Of a stretch of DNA of 64,000 nt, positions 37,123 through 52,100 are shown piece by piece. The DNA comes from Aphelocoma coerulescens. Its lineage: Eukaryota; Chordata; Aves; Passeriformes; Corvidae. Position 1 is the stretch's first letter. Each line of letters begins with the position of its first letter. The DNA lies in contig NC_091014.1 in NCBI RefSeq assembly GCF_041296385.1, positions 55,384,078 to 55,448,077 on the forward strand, given 5' to 3'. The position numbers were made by a program, and so were the translations under genes. Under the pieces are notes generated by a model. It ran no database searches. It was given only the letters and a program-made list of their open reading frames with translations, and was not told the origin of the DNA.

Positions 37123-40100
37123 CTTTCAAGAATAAAAGTGTAGTCTCAGGTGAATCAATATGGACTTCTACTTACATAAAATTTACAATCAACCTTATTT
37201 GTTTCCCCGGTGCTCAGTAATTAAGAAGAAAAGTTTAGAAAAACAGACCTCCTAAAACCCAGTAGTGTGTTGTCACCCAGGACACAAAACAAAATACCCA
37301 TTTTTCTAGCCATGAAAAAACTCCTGTCAGGGAAAGAGCCTATGTGGCAGCCTAAATAATAACAGTCCTGGACTGCTAAAGTGTAGGCCAAGGGCAAAAA
37401 GTGCTGGTCAGCCTAACCAAATCTGGATGTTGTAAAGAGATATTGTCTGTAAAGGAACAGGGCTTTGTGGCTGCAAATGTCTTAGGTCCTCCTTTGCAGG
37501 AAATTTCTGATGATAAAGACATTCTGAATCAAAGTATGATTTGCAGGGAAGTGACTTAGAAGCAAAATGGGGAAGGACCACACCACAGGAGACACCTCAC
37601 AGAATATTTACAAACAGGTTTAATTCTATGAAGAAATGTGTTATTTGATCAGATTTGCTGGGATTTCTTGTCATCATATTGCCATTTCTGTCTTTTCCAG
37701 TACTCCTTCTCTGTGATAGTCCCATGGGATTACTGGTGAAGTAATTACCTGGTGAAGGATAGCTGTCTCTCCCTCAGTGGCTTTATACAAAGTGTCCAAT
37801 ACTCACTGTGATATTTGACTTGGGAAGAGGAATGAAATCAACTTCTGTCAGATGCTGAAGGCCACCAAAGTTGCCAAATTTTTCATGTTTCCTCCACTTT
37901 GCTCGCTGATTTTGGAACCAGATCTGGACAAAGGTAAGAAAGAAAAGGTACAGAAATTAACAGAATATGAAGGAGGAACTTCTCACAGCCAACTACTTTC
38001 CCTAAACTCTGAGCATCAGAAAACATTGACCTCCAGCTCAGCAGAACCAGGGGGCCCAATCTAAAGTAAGCCACTGAGTATGACAGAGCACTTTACACAC
38101 TTTGCATAGCATATGGGATCTCTGGACTACCGTGACAGCCTGCTTTCTATTGTGGCTCACAGAAGAAATAAGATCACCCTGTTCAAGGAAAGACAGGGTG
38201 AAACCTGCAGGTTTTCCAGTGCTCTCTGGGGAAAGCAGATCCTTCTGTGGTCAAAGTTGCGCAGTGGTCAGTGCACACAGCATTCTGTTTTCCCTAGAAG
38301 GTGTTACATGTCATGACAGAGCTCTTTCACCCTATTTCCAAGTGAATACACTGAGAAAGGATCCACCTAGATGTTTTGCTGGGCTGCAATGAAAATGTGT
38401 CACCAGTGGAGATGTAGTAACAGGGTTCTGCCTATATTTAGCTGATAGCATAATATCATAAGGGATCTAAGTGAAAGATCCAAGGGGATCACTCAGCAGT
38501 CTGAGTATGTTGTCTGCCATCTCTTTTGCACTGGAAAACAGACAACTAATTTTCTCAGGGGAGTTCCTTTCATCTGTCAGCTGATTTGACCAATCTGCCT
38601 TCTGGCAGAGGCATAAATGTATTTATTGTGCAGCTGCAGTTGTGCATCTTGCTGCATTGCTGTGAAAAGTCGAAGCCGCCTTCAATTGTAGTTTCTAGCT
38701 TGCTAAGGGTCTCGCTGTTTGAATGTAATCAAGTGGTTCACATGAACACAAAGTTTGAATGTAATCAAGCGGTTCACATGAACACAAAGTGTTAGTTATT
38801 GAAGCCAGGTGCTACTGGAAGTAAATATGTACGTATTTTAAGCCAAATAACGAGTAGCTCAATTATTTCTGCATCTCTCACCCAGGAAGTAATGGGAATG
38901 TCAGGAGCCCTTTGCTATACTGCTGATAGTTAGCTACTATATTGCTGATAGTTAGAAGTATCTGAGGTTACTGAAAGGACAGTTTTGTTTATCTGGGTTT
39001 GCATGTGTTTGGAAACTGCTTAGTCTGTATGAACTTCTCCATTCCCTTTCTATCATGCAGGAGTTATATGGTGAAACAGCACCATTTAACACTCACAAAG
39101 TGATAGAGGGCAAAGGGGGCACTCAAGCCAACATTCAGTCTCTGAAGTGCTCCTAAAATCTGCACATGGGATAAAGTTCTCACTTCATGGACATACTATT
39201 TAAAATAAAGACAAAGATTTTAGCACTTCTCAGACCAAACTGCTCTATTTTGCCCAACCAGCTCTCCAGCACCCTTATATCTAAAATGATTTCTCAATGC
39301 CCACCATGAGTTCCTTTTATTGTGTTTTAAACCTATTCCCCATGCTCTGTCTACCACAGATATACCTTTATCAACCAAATGCATAGAATCATAGAACCAT
39401 AGACTGGTCTTGGTTGGAATGCATCTTTTGAAGAAGATCTAGTTCCAACCACCCTGCTGTGGGCAGGGACATCTTTCACTAGACCAGGTTGCTCAAAGCA
39501 CCATTCAACCTGACTTTGAACACTTCCAATGATGGGACACCCACAACTTCTCTGGGCAACCTGTTCCAGTGTCTTGCCAATCTCACCATAAAGAATTTCT
39601 TTCTTATACACAAAGTAAATCTACCTTCTTTCAGTTTAAAACTGTCACTAATAATCTCACCATAAAAAGGTGAGTTTGGCAGTGTCTATTTTCATAAACC
39701 AGTGTTAATAAGCATTAAATATCTTTTTTTTTAAAATCTCCATTAACAGAGTATATACTGCTTTTCACAGTTTTGCCAAAAATCAGTGTTTGTCTGACAG
39801 GCCAGTCATTACCTGGTTGTCCTGTTTACCCTTTAAATATTAACACAACATTAGATTTCTTCAAGCCCCTGGAATGGCATGTCTCTCATGCTCCAGAACT
39901 GATTAAATATCAACACTGATGACCCAAACTGCTTCTCAAGCAGCTTTTTAAGAACCACTGGAGGTAAGTTACTGAGATGTGTAGATCCAAAAATATCTAT
40001 CTGTAGCAGCTGCTGTTCAACATTATCCCTATGGACAGTGTTGCCACCTTACCTATTTCCAAGCATAAAGCCGAAATTATGACTGAACATCTTTGCTATT

Positions 40101-43100
40101 TATGCATTATCCTTGACAGTCCTACTGTTTCTATAAAGTAACAGATCAATATAATCAAATGATCACTTTGAGTTTTGTTTTTTTTCTTAATTGACTTCTA
40201 TTGAGTTTTTGATCCTTAATTTTTCTGACCAAAGCTTTGGTCCACATCCTCCTGCTTTGCTTATTCATTTTTTATAATTTCTTGTTTTTAATGTTTACTC
40301 ATCCAGGCTTCTTAATTCTTTCTGTATAACACATGCAGTTATACAACTTTATCTATCCACTTAAGCTGTTTGACAGCAATCATACCTTTTTTTCTTGATT
40401 GGAGGACACAGGATTTTTCACAATTATAAAGAGCTTCATTTGGTGACCCTAACGATTGTTCATTTACTTTTTCCCCAGTTACACTATATTTCTGAGGTGA
40501 TTTGACTTACACAAAGTTTTCGTTTTGTCAAAACTATTATTTGAAACTAGCAAGTACACATGCAAATTCTCTGCATGCTATTTGACTTATGTGTGACAAA
40601 TGCAGTCAGTCAAAATTATAACTTGTAACTTGAACCTAAGTTACCGCTAATTTTTAGTTCTGTGGCTGATTTCCCTTTATCAGCCAGGATGAGGTCAAAC
40701 ACAGAATTTCCTGTGTCATGTACAACACTGTCTGAATTGGGAATTTGCTATCTGCGCTTCATACATGAGGGACTTTTTACTTCTTTCATTTACATCTCAG
40801 ATTGATGTTTCCCATAATAACTCATTTTTATTTTCCCCCATACAGATTATAAACAAATTTTTTTTAAACAGAAAAATGTCCTGTTCTTTGATGCGATTGA
40901 TTGTTCTGTGGAGAACACTGACTGGCAGCCCAGCTTGTGTTTTATGCCATTGTAAAGGCATTGTTGGTGCATTGGTATTTCTAGTGGGCATATTGTGGCG
41001 TTGCAGGTCTAATTCTCCCTGTCACCTAATGATGAAGCAATATTATCATGGCTAGTCAATAGTCCCAGGCATGTCAGAGTTAATAAACTGCTCTGGGTTG
41101 AACTTTGATTGTTAGTGAGGGATATATGCAAAGAAGTACAACATATAGCATTGAGGCAAGTGCAGAAACTGCCTCATGCAGAAATCATCACTATGGTGCC
41201 TGGTAGACAACACCAAATGAGAGAGTGGTATGTATATTTTAATGTAGCAGATTTCATATGCAGTAAGCATTTGGGGTCAATTTTTAGCTCAGTCAGCAAC
41301 ATTACATTACAACTGGGGGAAACTGGATTAGTTTTGGTGCACTAAAATTACAGCCAGGGCATTTATAGCCTGTGATATCAAAATACAGAATGCTAAGAAG
41401 CACTTCTATTTTGGCAACTATTTTCACTTTTTTTGAGACCCTGTGGAAGATGGATGTGGGTGACAGTTTGTACTGGATGAATATTAGCCTATAAACAGTT
41501 GATAAATGATTAATAAATATTTTCGTAAATGGCTGCTCTGTCACTACAGAGTCCAACAGGTTGCTCGTAACCATCTGTAACTGCTATTTGCTATGCATTT
41601 AGTACGTTTAGAGCTCCTGTTAACCCTTTGATTAATTCCATTTGGTTAGTCACAGCTGGCTGACAAATACTTCTTTCCCTATTTGTAAAAGGTATTGCTG
41701 TACTGGCCTCGTCTGTAGGGTAAGAGAGAGGTCACGTATCTCATTAGCATTGTCACCCAGGCATAAACTATTAAGAATGCACGCCAAATAATGAATGAAT
41801 TGCAGTGAAAATAGCCTTTTGGAGACACACTGTACCTGAACTCTGGCTTCTGGGAGGTTTATCTTTGCTGCCAGTTGATTGCGAATGTGGATATCCGGGT
41901 AGTGAGTCACTCGGAAAATTTTCTCCAGTTCCTGGAGCTGCTCAGCTGTGAACGTTGTCCGGATTCTTCGTTTCCCTTTCCTCTCAGCTGTGAAAACAAA
42001 GAAAGATGTATTATTTTTTACAGGAAAAGGCTACATGACCACAAGAAGATTCAGAGAAGCAGCAATTTCTGTAAATTGCTCTGCAGTTGGGATGGCATCT
42101 ACAACACCTTCTAGACATGTACTTATCATAGGTGACTGGGTCCTAACCTAGCAGAGAATGTGAACAAACTCCTTTATCATCAAAGGAATGAGTCAAAAGT
42201 GTCCATTTGCACTGCTAATTCCATGGATCCACTGCATGTCAACAGCTACAACCCCCTACATATTTTAACCACACTAGCCCTGCAATGAATTTGTCACCAA
42301 AGTCCTTCAGTGTTGAACCAACCGCTGACCCCTGACTGACTGCTGTTCTCTTCCCATACCATTCCTACAGCAGCAGGGATAGCCAGGAGTTTAACTTTAC
42401 AGTTGAAAAGAGAAGGTATTTTTCTGACCGTGCCATTGTGGTGTGGGGACTTTCTAAACAAGCCTAACCTAAAGAACTTAACCTTAAGAATAAGGCCTTG
42501 CAGCCCATGGGGAAGTTTTAGGTGCTGTGAATTCCTAAGGAGACTCCTAGACTGCTCCATTGCTTCACCTGTTGTGGTGTGAGCACAAAAAGTACTTCTT
42601 CAACACTCCTATAGTGTTTTGAAAATACCCTTCTACACCATGGTATTTTATTAGTTAATGAACTCTGTATAGCACTTGGTGTAAGTTAGAATAAGGTCTT
42701 GGTTGCTCTGAAATTATGCTGAAGGTCTTGGCAAGGAGGAGGAAAAAGCAGCTGCAGAATGTGGAGTTCAGCCTCGTCCCAAAGCTGGAATCTTCTCTGA
42801 TGCACAAATGGAGTATCTTCCAGCTGACATTGAATGGCCAGCACAAGAAGCCATGCCCCAAGCATTGTGAGTCACAGGGTTTTTTCTATTGAGCTTGGAA
42901 AACCGCATCTGATAGGTGCATGAAAATTCTAATACTATTTTAGTGACTGTGATGAGCTTGCTACTCAATGACCTGAAGTAATCATCAATGAAACCACGTT
43001 GTTAGAGAAAACTGCTACTCTGAATAGCTGCTTTTGGTCTTCCATGGTCTGATGACAACTAACAATTCATACTATGTAACTAGAGGCATACTCTTTCTGA

Positions 43101-46100
43101 TGGGAACAATTAACCTAACAAGGTTAGCTCAGCTCCTCAAAGAGACTTGGTACCTTTTCCCCCTTTCATTGTTCAGCCATTAGCATCCTTTGGAGGGCTA
43201 AAAAAGTGAAAAGGTAACTAAACACCTAGGCCAATATAAACTGGGCTCTGTGCCAACCAGAAAATGACATTTTTCATTCTGTAATCAAAACCTCATTGTG
43301 ACTCTGCTGAACTAAGGATTAAAATACTCTGTTCATCAACTTGGTAGGAAGGAGCCTGGGACACGACACGATTGCAAACATTTCATCTTTTCTAAACCTT
43401 TTGGGGACTTTGAAAGGAAAGCAGTTATGCAAGAATAACTGAGGAGTGTCATTTATCATAAACACTGTCAATACTACCATGTCTCAGAAACATCCTAATA
43501 AAGGTGATGTCCAACACAATTAAATAATTAAATCCTTATCATTAGACTTTCTACCAGCCTATCAAAGTACTACTCATTAAACTGCAGCATTGGCTTCAGA
43601 CTCAAGAGAAAAATGTTACTTCCACTGAATCTCACTGGCACTACTGGGGCAGAGATTTGAAATGAGAAATATTTGTGTGGGGTTATGCTGAAGGTAGGAA
43701 TGGGCACCTTCTCCTAAGAAGCCCTGATTACATCTTCTTGAACCTTCTCAAAAGATGACTGTAAGGGGCGTTTATTGCTATATGCAAGAAAAGGGAAGTA
43801 TCGGTGCTTACAGTAGGAATCTCAGGACACCATCCCCTGTAGATAAGATAGGGTTCCCAGTTCATAATGTTGTTTCTTGTTTGGGGGATTTTCACCTCAC
43901 ACTTACTATGGCTGACTATATTCTGTCCTGCTGGCACCTGAGAAACATCCAGGACTAGAGAGCATGGCTTCAGAGAGAACAGGCACATGAGTTTCTGGTA
44001 TCTCATACCAGCTTCTTGGGTATGAAAATGACCCAGGTAACTTGGTGATGAGCAAAAGAAACTCCCTATCAGTTCACTCTTAATTGTCCACATTTTTCCT
44101 TCCGGAAAGGTGAACTGTTTTATTGACAGGACTCTTATGTAAGGGGAGGGTCTGCACAGTGCTCAGAATCGTCAATCCTACTGAAACCAGACTTTTCAAA
44201 GCTGAAACTCATCAGATTGAACAAGATACAGTGATGTGAGGTCAGTTATAGGCCAGTAGAGACTGAAGGACAAACTTTGATTTTGACTAGATATGAAATT
44301 AAATTGCTAACAAAATAGACTCCTATGAACAAATCAAGGCTTTTGCCAGCAGGAAATCTAGAAAAGTGTGTCTTTTTCTATAAGTAATCAGTCATTCTAT
44401 TTTTAATTTTTTACAAAACTATCAAGAAATGCAAAAAATCTGGGACTCTGTGTTAACATTTTGTCTTGCAAGATGAAACTTTTTCTGAGTGTAGCTTTGA
44501 TAGTTCCCTTTGCCTTGGGACCTCAGCTTAGAGATGCCACAGCAAACAACAGCATTCAGAAATAAAGTCTAATAAAGAATGTGGGTGGAAGATATAAGAC
44601 TAGGAAGTGTTGGAAGTGTAACTTTGGCTTTTCAAATGTGGCTATAGAGTCTCTGGGGAAATAAGACTCTGTCTGAGTTTCCTGAGCTATTTTTTATGTA
44701 AAAGCTGGGGATATTCAAGTGTGCTTTTATGCTTTGTGAAAGTCATTTGCAGGTTAGCTGACTGCTGAAGCCAAGCCTGAATATATGAGGCAGCTAAATA
44801 TGTCAGCATTTTCAGATGCTTAGAGATACAGCTGTCTATACATTGCCTTACTGTTGACATTGGAAAGGCCAGATTCTCCACGCTGATAAAGCAATATAGC
44901 TCCTTTAAATTCAGTATCAGGCTCATTTGTCCTCTGCAGGTCTGCTTTATTACTAGGTCAGACTTGGAGCAAGTTGGAACATACGAACTTTGTAGAAATA
45001 GAGTTTCTTCTTGAAGGTACACAGTAGGAGGATGAGATCAATGACTACAAGTTGCAGCAAGGAAAATTCTGGTTATATAATAGGTAAAAAATGTTTTCAT
45101 CATAAGGGTAGTCTGATGTGGGCCAGGAGAGGTTGTGAAGGCTCAGTCCTTGAAGATACTCTGAACTTGACTGAACAAAAGCCTAAGCCACCTGATTTAA
45201 GCTGGCCCTGCTTAGATTTGGGGTTGGACGAGACAGTCTCCAGAGGCCTCTCACAACTTACTTTTTAATATGTAATCTCTGACCTCCAAATAACCACATA
45301 AAGTAAAGCCCCCCCATCATTCCTTCCCTAAAAAGTAAGGGAACTTAAGGCTTTAAGCACAGCTCAAAGCATCTGATTTGCTATTGCTTATATCCACAGT
45401 TTTAGCTCAGCATATTGCAGCTTATTTCCACTGCCCAGTATAACACAATTTCAAGATATTAGAGGTATGAACAAATCAATACTGATGACTACTGCTTGTA
45501 AAGGTTTGTGAACTTTTGCAGTTTGTTGAGTAAAACTGTACAGCTGCCATAACGCCATACTTGAGGCATATTTCTTCTGGACTACATTTTGTAGTAGGCA
45601 AATAGCCTATGGTACAACTTGCACTGCTGTTTCTTAGCTGCATATCCGAACCAGCTAGAATAATATTGCCTCAGGGAGATCTCTACAACTACATCCCCCA
45701 TTTGCACTTACCCCTAGGTAAGTAGCAGCTAGGACTGTATCAAGCCTAGCTGGGCCATACACTGGAGGGACAATGAATTAAAAACACAGGAGAAGGGCTG
45801 GAAATCAGCCCTAGCACATTATTGGCCTTGAGGTAGGTAATCTAGGTAGATGAAAATTTGTGGGGTCAGTTTATCTTGCTGCAATCTTCGTTGTCATTTC
45901 TGGACAGACACCTTCTCACAGTATGAGGCAGCCAGATCCAAAGACTCTGCTGCTTCTTTGACAAGGAGAAAGCAGTTACATAAGCAAGGAAGTGGTTTTA
46001 GCTATATATTCTCAGAAATACATTTTTCTCTGTGTAACAAAGTTGACTGTATCATTTGCTGCTCAGAAAGAAACTCAGGTGTGTTGAATAGAGCTTCATT

Positions 46101-49100
46101 ATATCTGGTTCTGTTTTCTCCTTTTTCGCCTTTTCCAGAGAAGTTCCTCTCTCTTCTCTGTAATTCAGATATGTGGGTCTCCCAGACAGTTGCTTCTCGC
46201 GGCTTTTCTGAATGTTGTTTTCTTCTGGTGACATTCTGCTCATGGCAGAGAGCCTCATAGCAAAAACCTCCAGTTATTACAGAGTACTGATGGCATCAGG
46301 ACAAAATGTGCTCATCTGTATACAGAGATGTGCCCATGGCTGTCCTTCTCCTAGCTGAAGAGGTGGCTCATGGCTTTCAAAAGAGCTTGCGCTGCAATAT
46401 TTAGGCATGAGTATTGCAGTGTGGCTAATCTTTATTAAAGCGGTTTTTCAGCCTTTGTTAAGAAGGACTGGCATAGCCAGAGAGACTGATCCTAACTGGA
46501 TAGGTACAATATGCTTCAGATAGTGCCTCCTGTTAGTGAAACACAGCATTTAGCACCCAGCTGCTGCCTGTTCAGGCATTGCCAAAGTTAATTCAGAGAA
46601 GCACAACTTGAACTTTTAAAGTCTTGACCTCCTCCCTTCAGTCCAAAACTCCTTGACATAGAGTTGCTTCCACCCTGGCGCTGAGTGCGGTGCCTAATCA
46701 CCTGAAAGCAAGACTGAAATGCAGAGAGGTACAGACTTCAGGGGGTGTGAGCAGGAATGCTAAAAATACCAGGCTAGAAACATGTTTAAGCAGGCTGTAC
46801 AGTGGTGGTCAGGGGAGTTTCTTAGTCTGCTTGTCAGAGGAGCTGGCAAGGAGTAGACGGTATGTATGAAATCATTCATGCAGACAGTTTGTTGTGGAGG
46901 ATGGTGCTCACCATCAACCTGAGCCCCTGGTGAATTTAACCTTTCCTGTCTGCCAGCAAAGTAATGACAGTGTTTACAAATGCTGCTGCCTGAAATGCTG
47001 GTGTGCATAGTTCTGGCACAACCAGTGGTCAGCAGAATATCTGAAGGATGAAGCAAACCATCAGGTCTGTACCTAGGCCAAAGGGCCTGCACCTTCACAA
47101 ACTCCTTCAGACCAATGTGGATTTGGGGTAGATGCCTGTGTAGGCTCACCATGCAGCTGAATCTCAAACTTGACACTTGACCCATTCATTTCAGTCAATG
47201 TTTAGCCACAGTCAAACCTTACCTTAAAAGCAGTAGCCAAAAGCCTAAACCAATAATGGTTCTCATCAAAGAAAACAGGTTCCCCACCACTCTCCCCACA
47301 CTCTCTGGTCCAACACCCTTGTGAGAAGCCAGCCATTTGCCACAGGGAGAAAGCTGAGCTTATTGCAGGTTGCACAGATAGCCTGCTTTCTTCTTCATTC
47401 CTGCTCTTTGTGGTTATTTGTACCTGCAAACATCTAGACACCAAACAGGGAAGTTTATTTACACCCCTGCCTCTGCTGTTTCCCCTTTAAGTGTAAAGGG
47501 CTTGCTAATACAGCAGGTAGAAAACTTGCCCTCAATTTCAAAGAACACTAATTAACAGTACCATATCCTGGGGATGTAATGAAAAGTTCTAGGATAATTT
47601 AGGAGAAGCCAATAAATACTCATTAAGACCTTTGAAATAAACTTATCATGATGTGCCATCAGTTTTACAAGTGGTCACATTACACAGATTTGACGAGCAT
47701 GAACAAATTAACCTCTGGGTCCTGTGTAATATACCCTTTGGATCCAAAATTCCCAGGAAAGAAGGGGCTGCTTGAGGAAAGCATTGAATGCTAGCATTTG
47801 CTTTAAATAAATAAAACCCAAAACCCATGAAGAAACAATACAAAAGGAATTTATTATAGTCCCCAGCTGCTGACAGCTTTGCTTTATTCAGTGTGTTTAC
47901 TTGTACCAGTGAGACTTCTATGTGAACGGAGTCTGAAGGGTGAGAGTAAAGGATTCAGGTTTTGTGCCTTTCATTTAATATCCAGGGTGTCATTATAAGC
48001 AGTCAGTCTTCAAAGAGGGAGGAAAAAAAAGAATCAGCCTTCAAAAATACCTCAGGTAAACCCACCAAAACAAGGTCAATGATCTGGGGCATTTCCAAGT
48101 GTATGTAGAGGAACACTGCACTGTAGAGACACAGGGCTGCGGGGACTATTCACGCAGATAAACAGAAGGCTGGTAAGATAGCTAATGGCAGCCAAATTAT
48201 ATATATAGGCATTTAATTTTTTTTCTCCCACTTTTTCATTTAAAATTGTTTCCTTTTGTTCTGCAGCACAATGGGATGCTTGTGCCCTTTCTCACAGTCC
48301 CATTGGCATATTCTGGGCAGCCGGTATTTACCTGGGATTGTGATTACACAGGGCTTCATTGTCTCTTGGGTGTTTCAAAAATGCATTAAGATAAGTCAGT
48401 TTATTAGGGAAAAGACTGTTCTGTGAGAGACAAACTGTGCTGCTTCACAGGGGTACATGGATTTGACCATATTGCTCACAAATGAACAATACAAGTGAAT
48501 TTATGACTTCAGAGAAAACATAAACACTTAAGCTGAAGATGTCTGCAACTGGCATGCAGAGGGGACATGATTTATGCTGGAATTCCTCCAGAACTGAGAT
48601 TATCTCTGTACTTTCTGTTGTCTTTATGATAATTGCCACCAGAACTCATCAATATGCTTTGGGATCACAGATACTATCACTACAATGAAACAATTAGATT
48701 AATAGAAATGTCTCTGAGCTCCCAGTCAGCAATGTGCAGAGAATTTCTGCTATGGAAATATTTGGGTGACGTTGGCTCATTAGGGCAGCCTCCTCTACAG
48801 TGAATAATGAAGACATGAGCTGCAGGAAATAACACGAACCCGTGAACCACCTGTGGATAACAGCCTGAACTCCTCAGTTTCTGGTGAAATTAGGAGCCAG
48901 CTCTGTTTATTGCAGCACGATCTATGCTGTCCTTGAATTATTGGCCAGAGAAGAAATCCCACAAGACTGGAAATCCACCAGTGTCCATAGGTGATCCTTT
49001 CCAAGAATCCAGGTTTTCTGAAAAGGTTCTGCTGAGCTTTTCATGCAGAAAGCCACAGGTGAAAGCCCACAACATTCAGAATGAAGGCACCCAAATTCAA

Positions 49101-52100
49101 ATATGGGCTTACAAAACTAAATGCCAGTGTCAGCATGTCTCTAGCATATGAGGGCTCTTCTGTTTTTTTGCTTACAATGCAGCCTCTAAGTTCAAAGTAC
49201 AAGAGGCATTGCTTCCTGCAAGTGGTTTGTGATAAGGACATAAATCTATTTAGCTTAAATGACATTGCATTTCTAAACCGCTTAGTGGCAGAAGCCATTT
49301 TGTAGGAAAAGAAAAATTTTAGGGAATTGTTACAGGGTTTCCTGGAAATATGCTCCAAATTCATACTCAGGGTCACAGTCAGGGTGCTCTTGCTATCTCA
49401 GATCACCTGCCCATGAAAGTGGCTGTTGTTTCTCCACCTATACAAAATAGCACCAAAGCCCAGCCCTCCTGCCTCCAAGGTGATTGTATAGCACTCCTGA
49501 TTTCTTCTGTTCTGTGACAACTAAACAAATATGTATGTCTAGATGAGTCAGAAATTATGAACGTGTTTACATCGATAGAGCTGTGCTGAGACGGAGAGGT
49601 GAGGGAATGTCCTGCCAAGGGCTTCTCATGTCTTTCACATCAGAAAGGTCTCCTGCTGCTGAGGCTGGTGCTGCTCCTCTGAGTGCTTGTAGGCATCGTT
49701 GGTGTGAGGGAGGTCCTGGGGTCACCTCCATGGATGCACTAGGGGCATTTGGCACTGCCCAGCTGCCTTCTCAGAGGACCCGTAACTGACCTGTAGATGC
49801 CGTGCCAAAAGCATGTCTGAAGCACCCCAGAGTCGACAGGTGTGTAAACACAAGTTAATTTGCTATCAGCTTGAGCTGTAAGGACTACAGACTGCTTCCA
49901 GGGATGCTGCAGTCTACCATCCCTGCAGGTGCTGCTGCTGACTTTGTCTGGGAAAGGTGATACCTGCCAAAGCCAGAGGAAGGAGAAAAAGAGCTGCCAG
50001 CTCTTCCCCCCTAATGTAAAGTGGAAGGAGGAGGCTGAAACTTAAGATACAGGAAAGTATTTTAAACCCAGGCCTACAGCTGTCTGCAAGGAATGACACA
50101 GTGCATGAACGGGATCTGAAACATCATTGTTTGCACACCACAGGGAAAATGTCAATCCAATGCTTTAGGATCCTCCCTCCTTCTTCAGCCAGTTTCTATC
50201 AAAGGCTTGGCAACTGCAGGAACCAGTAGCCTAGAAAATGGCAGATCATTAAACCTCTGCTTGGCTTCAAAACCTCACTGCCACCAGGGAACAGAGGGAT
50301 TTTGTTTAAAATGCCTTTAAAATACACGTTGCCATTGAAAGGGGCTGTTCATCTTGGCTCAATTTTGTGCAGATAATTACATGCTTCCTCCCCTGCCTTA
50401 CTGATGAGGCTGGTACCCACCACAGAGCTGGTCAATGAGGCTAAGTGCCAAGTCAGGACAGCTACCTCCCAGCTCTGGTGTGATCCTCCTGGCTGGGGAC
50501 TTCCTCACATGTGAGTATTCTACTTTTATACTCAGAGGCAACTCCAAGTGCCAGATACATACAGCCCTGGCTCTTCTGTGAGGAGGCAACATGATTTAGT
50601 CCTGCTGTCATGAGCTGTGTGCAGCTTACAGGGCAAAGGAAGGCTAAAATTTCCAGTTATCTTACAAGGCTTCTCCCCGCATCAAGACTGATGGCTGTCT
50701 TGTGCAGGAGGAGGAGGTGACAGCAGCTTGTCACAAGATTCATGTATACCATAGCAACAGTGGCAGAAACAAGGATTTTCTTTCAAACGTATTTCACAGA
50801 AAGAGCTGCTTCTCCTGCCAGCTTGCAGAGTATGGAGCAAGGATGATGTGTGGCTCTCAGGAAAGCCAGGTGAGCAACCCTGCATCTGCCACCTTCAATG
50901 GACTTAAATGAAAGGCCTTCTTTTTCCTGGAGTAAATAATAACAAACTGTGAAAAAACCACCTTTCTGCTGCTGCTGAAAACCTGTTTTCTGGAGTGTAG
51001 TATGAATGTCTGCATTTACTTTTCCTCAAGCTCAAAGAACTTTGAGGAATTTTTGTCACATGCTGCTAATTAATTGCCATCCGTCTGTTAGGAACTTCTC
51101 TTGTTCAGGTACCATGTATCCTGCTTAGCCTAAAGTCTCTGTAAAATATATTGGAAAAGGATATTTGTACTGTCCTGTGCTTTGGCTAAGAGATAGACCG
51201 CTGTTTACCAGTGCTCACAGCAGATTAAATTAGCAGATCCACCAACATGATCAGGCTTGAAAATTGTGCCTGACGCATCCTGCCAGATCTACTCCATGTC
51301 AACTGATTGCCTGTGTGCATGCTGATGACCTCTTCATCACCTGTACAGTTGGGTCCAAGGTGTACAGAACACACTGAGCTGACTCGGCTTATTCACCAGC
51401 CTCTCTCCCCATGTTGTGCAATGCACATTTTCCAGGAAATGAGCGTTGCACAACGCTGGCAGTGAGGCTCAGAAGATGGTAACTCCTCACAGCCCAAGCA
51501 GGAGGGCAATAAACACTCAAAAGCAGTCCCTACCGCTAACATTGGTAGAGTTGGTAGGACTGAGCTGGAACTTTAGCTCAAATAGTGGCTCTTCAGTCTT
51601 TTGATGGCAAGAATGAAGAACCATCTCTGTGACTCATCCAGGAGCTATGACCATCTACTGTGACTCAGCCAGTGGAAACATTCATGATGTCTGCTGCTTG
51701 GTATTGCCATGTGCGTAACTGTAAGATAGCAGTTGTGTTTTGGGGCATTGAAGGGGAAAGTCTGGATATAGAGGCACTCACCATGAAGTGGATGGTCCAC
51801 TGGTAAACCACATAGCTGATCTTCGTCTTCCTCAAGTTTTCTTTTGCCTTCCAGATGTTCATGTGCTGTATCCTCACCCAGGAGGGACACTGGGCTGGCA
51901 GTAGGTCTTCTGCAGTGAGCTGCCTGCACTCTCCTTGCTCTGGCCATGGGTGTAGCACATGTGGTGGGAAGAAACATTTTGGCTGAATGTAAGTCACAGT
52001 CAGACTGACTCCTGCTGCTGGAATCTGTGAAGAACACAGCACAAGACAACTTTGAATAAAGCAACCACCATTCAGCACACCTTCCAGTTGGCGTGAAAAA

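Larger units (their letters stand above)
37924..41835 (-). other. ISX: ISX intron 2
   Basis: This 3.9-kb intron splits the homeodomain between positions 46 and 47. It holds a CR1 3'-end fragment in the sense orientation of ISX (39382-39648) and two young-looking short tandem duplications (38717-38788 and 38916-38956). The remainder is AT-rich unique DNA with no exon I can support. Confidence 0.85.

Noticed and set aside
39351..39611. 86-codon minus frame
   Set aside because: Almost all of it is the non-coding 3' part of a CR1 element.
41650..41910. 86-codon minus frame starting [11 protein letters not shown] and reading past 41836
   Set aside because: Only its first part is real (ISX exon 2). 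The remainder after VQ is intron read-through past the GTACAG donor.
46760..47185. 141-codon minus-strand frame in ISX intron 1
   Set aside because: The product matches nothing I know, and no flanking splice signals join it in phase to ISX exons.
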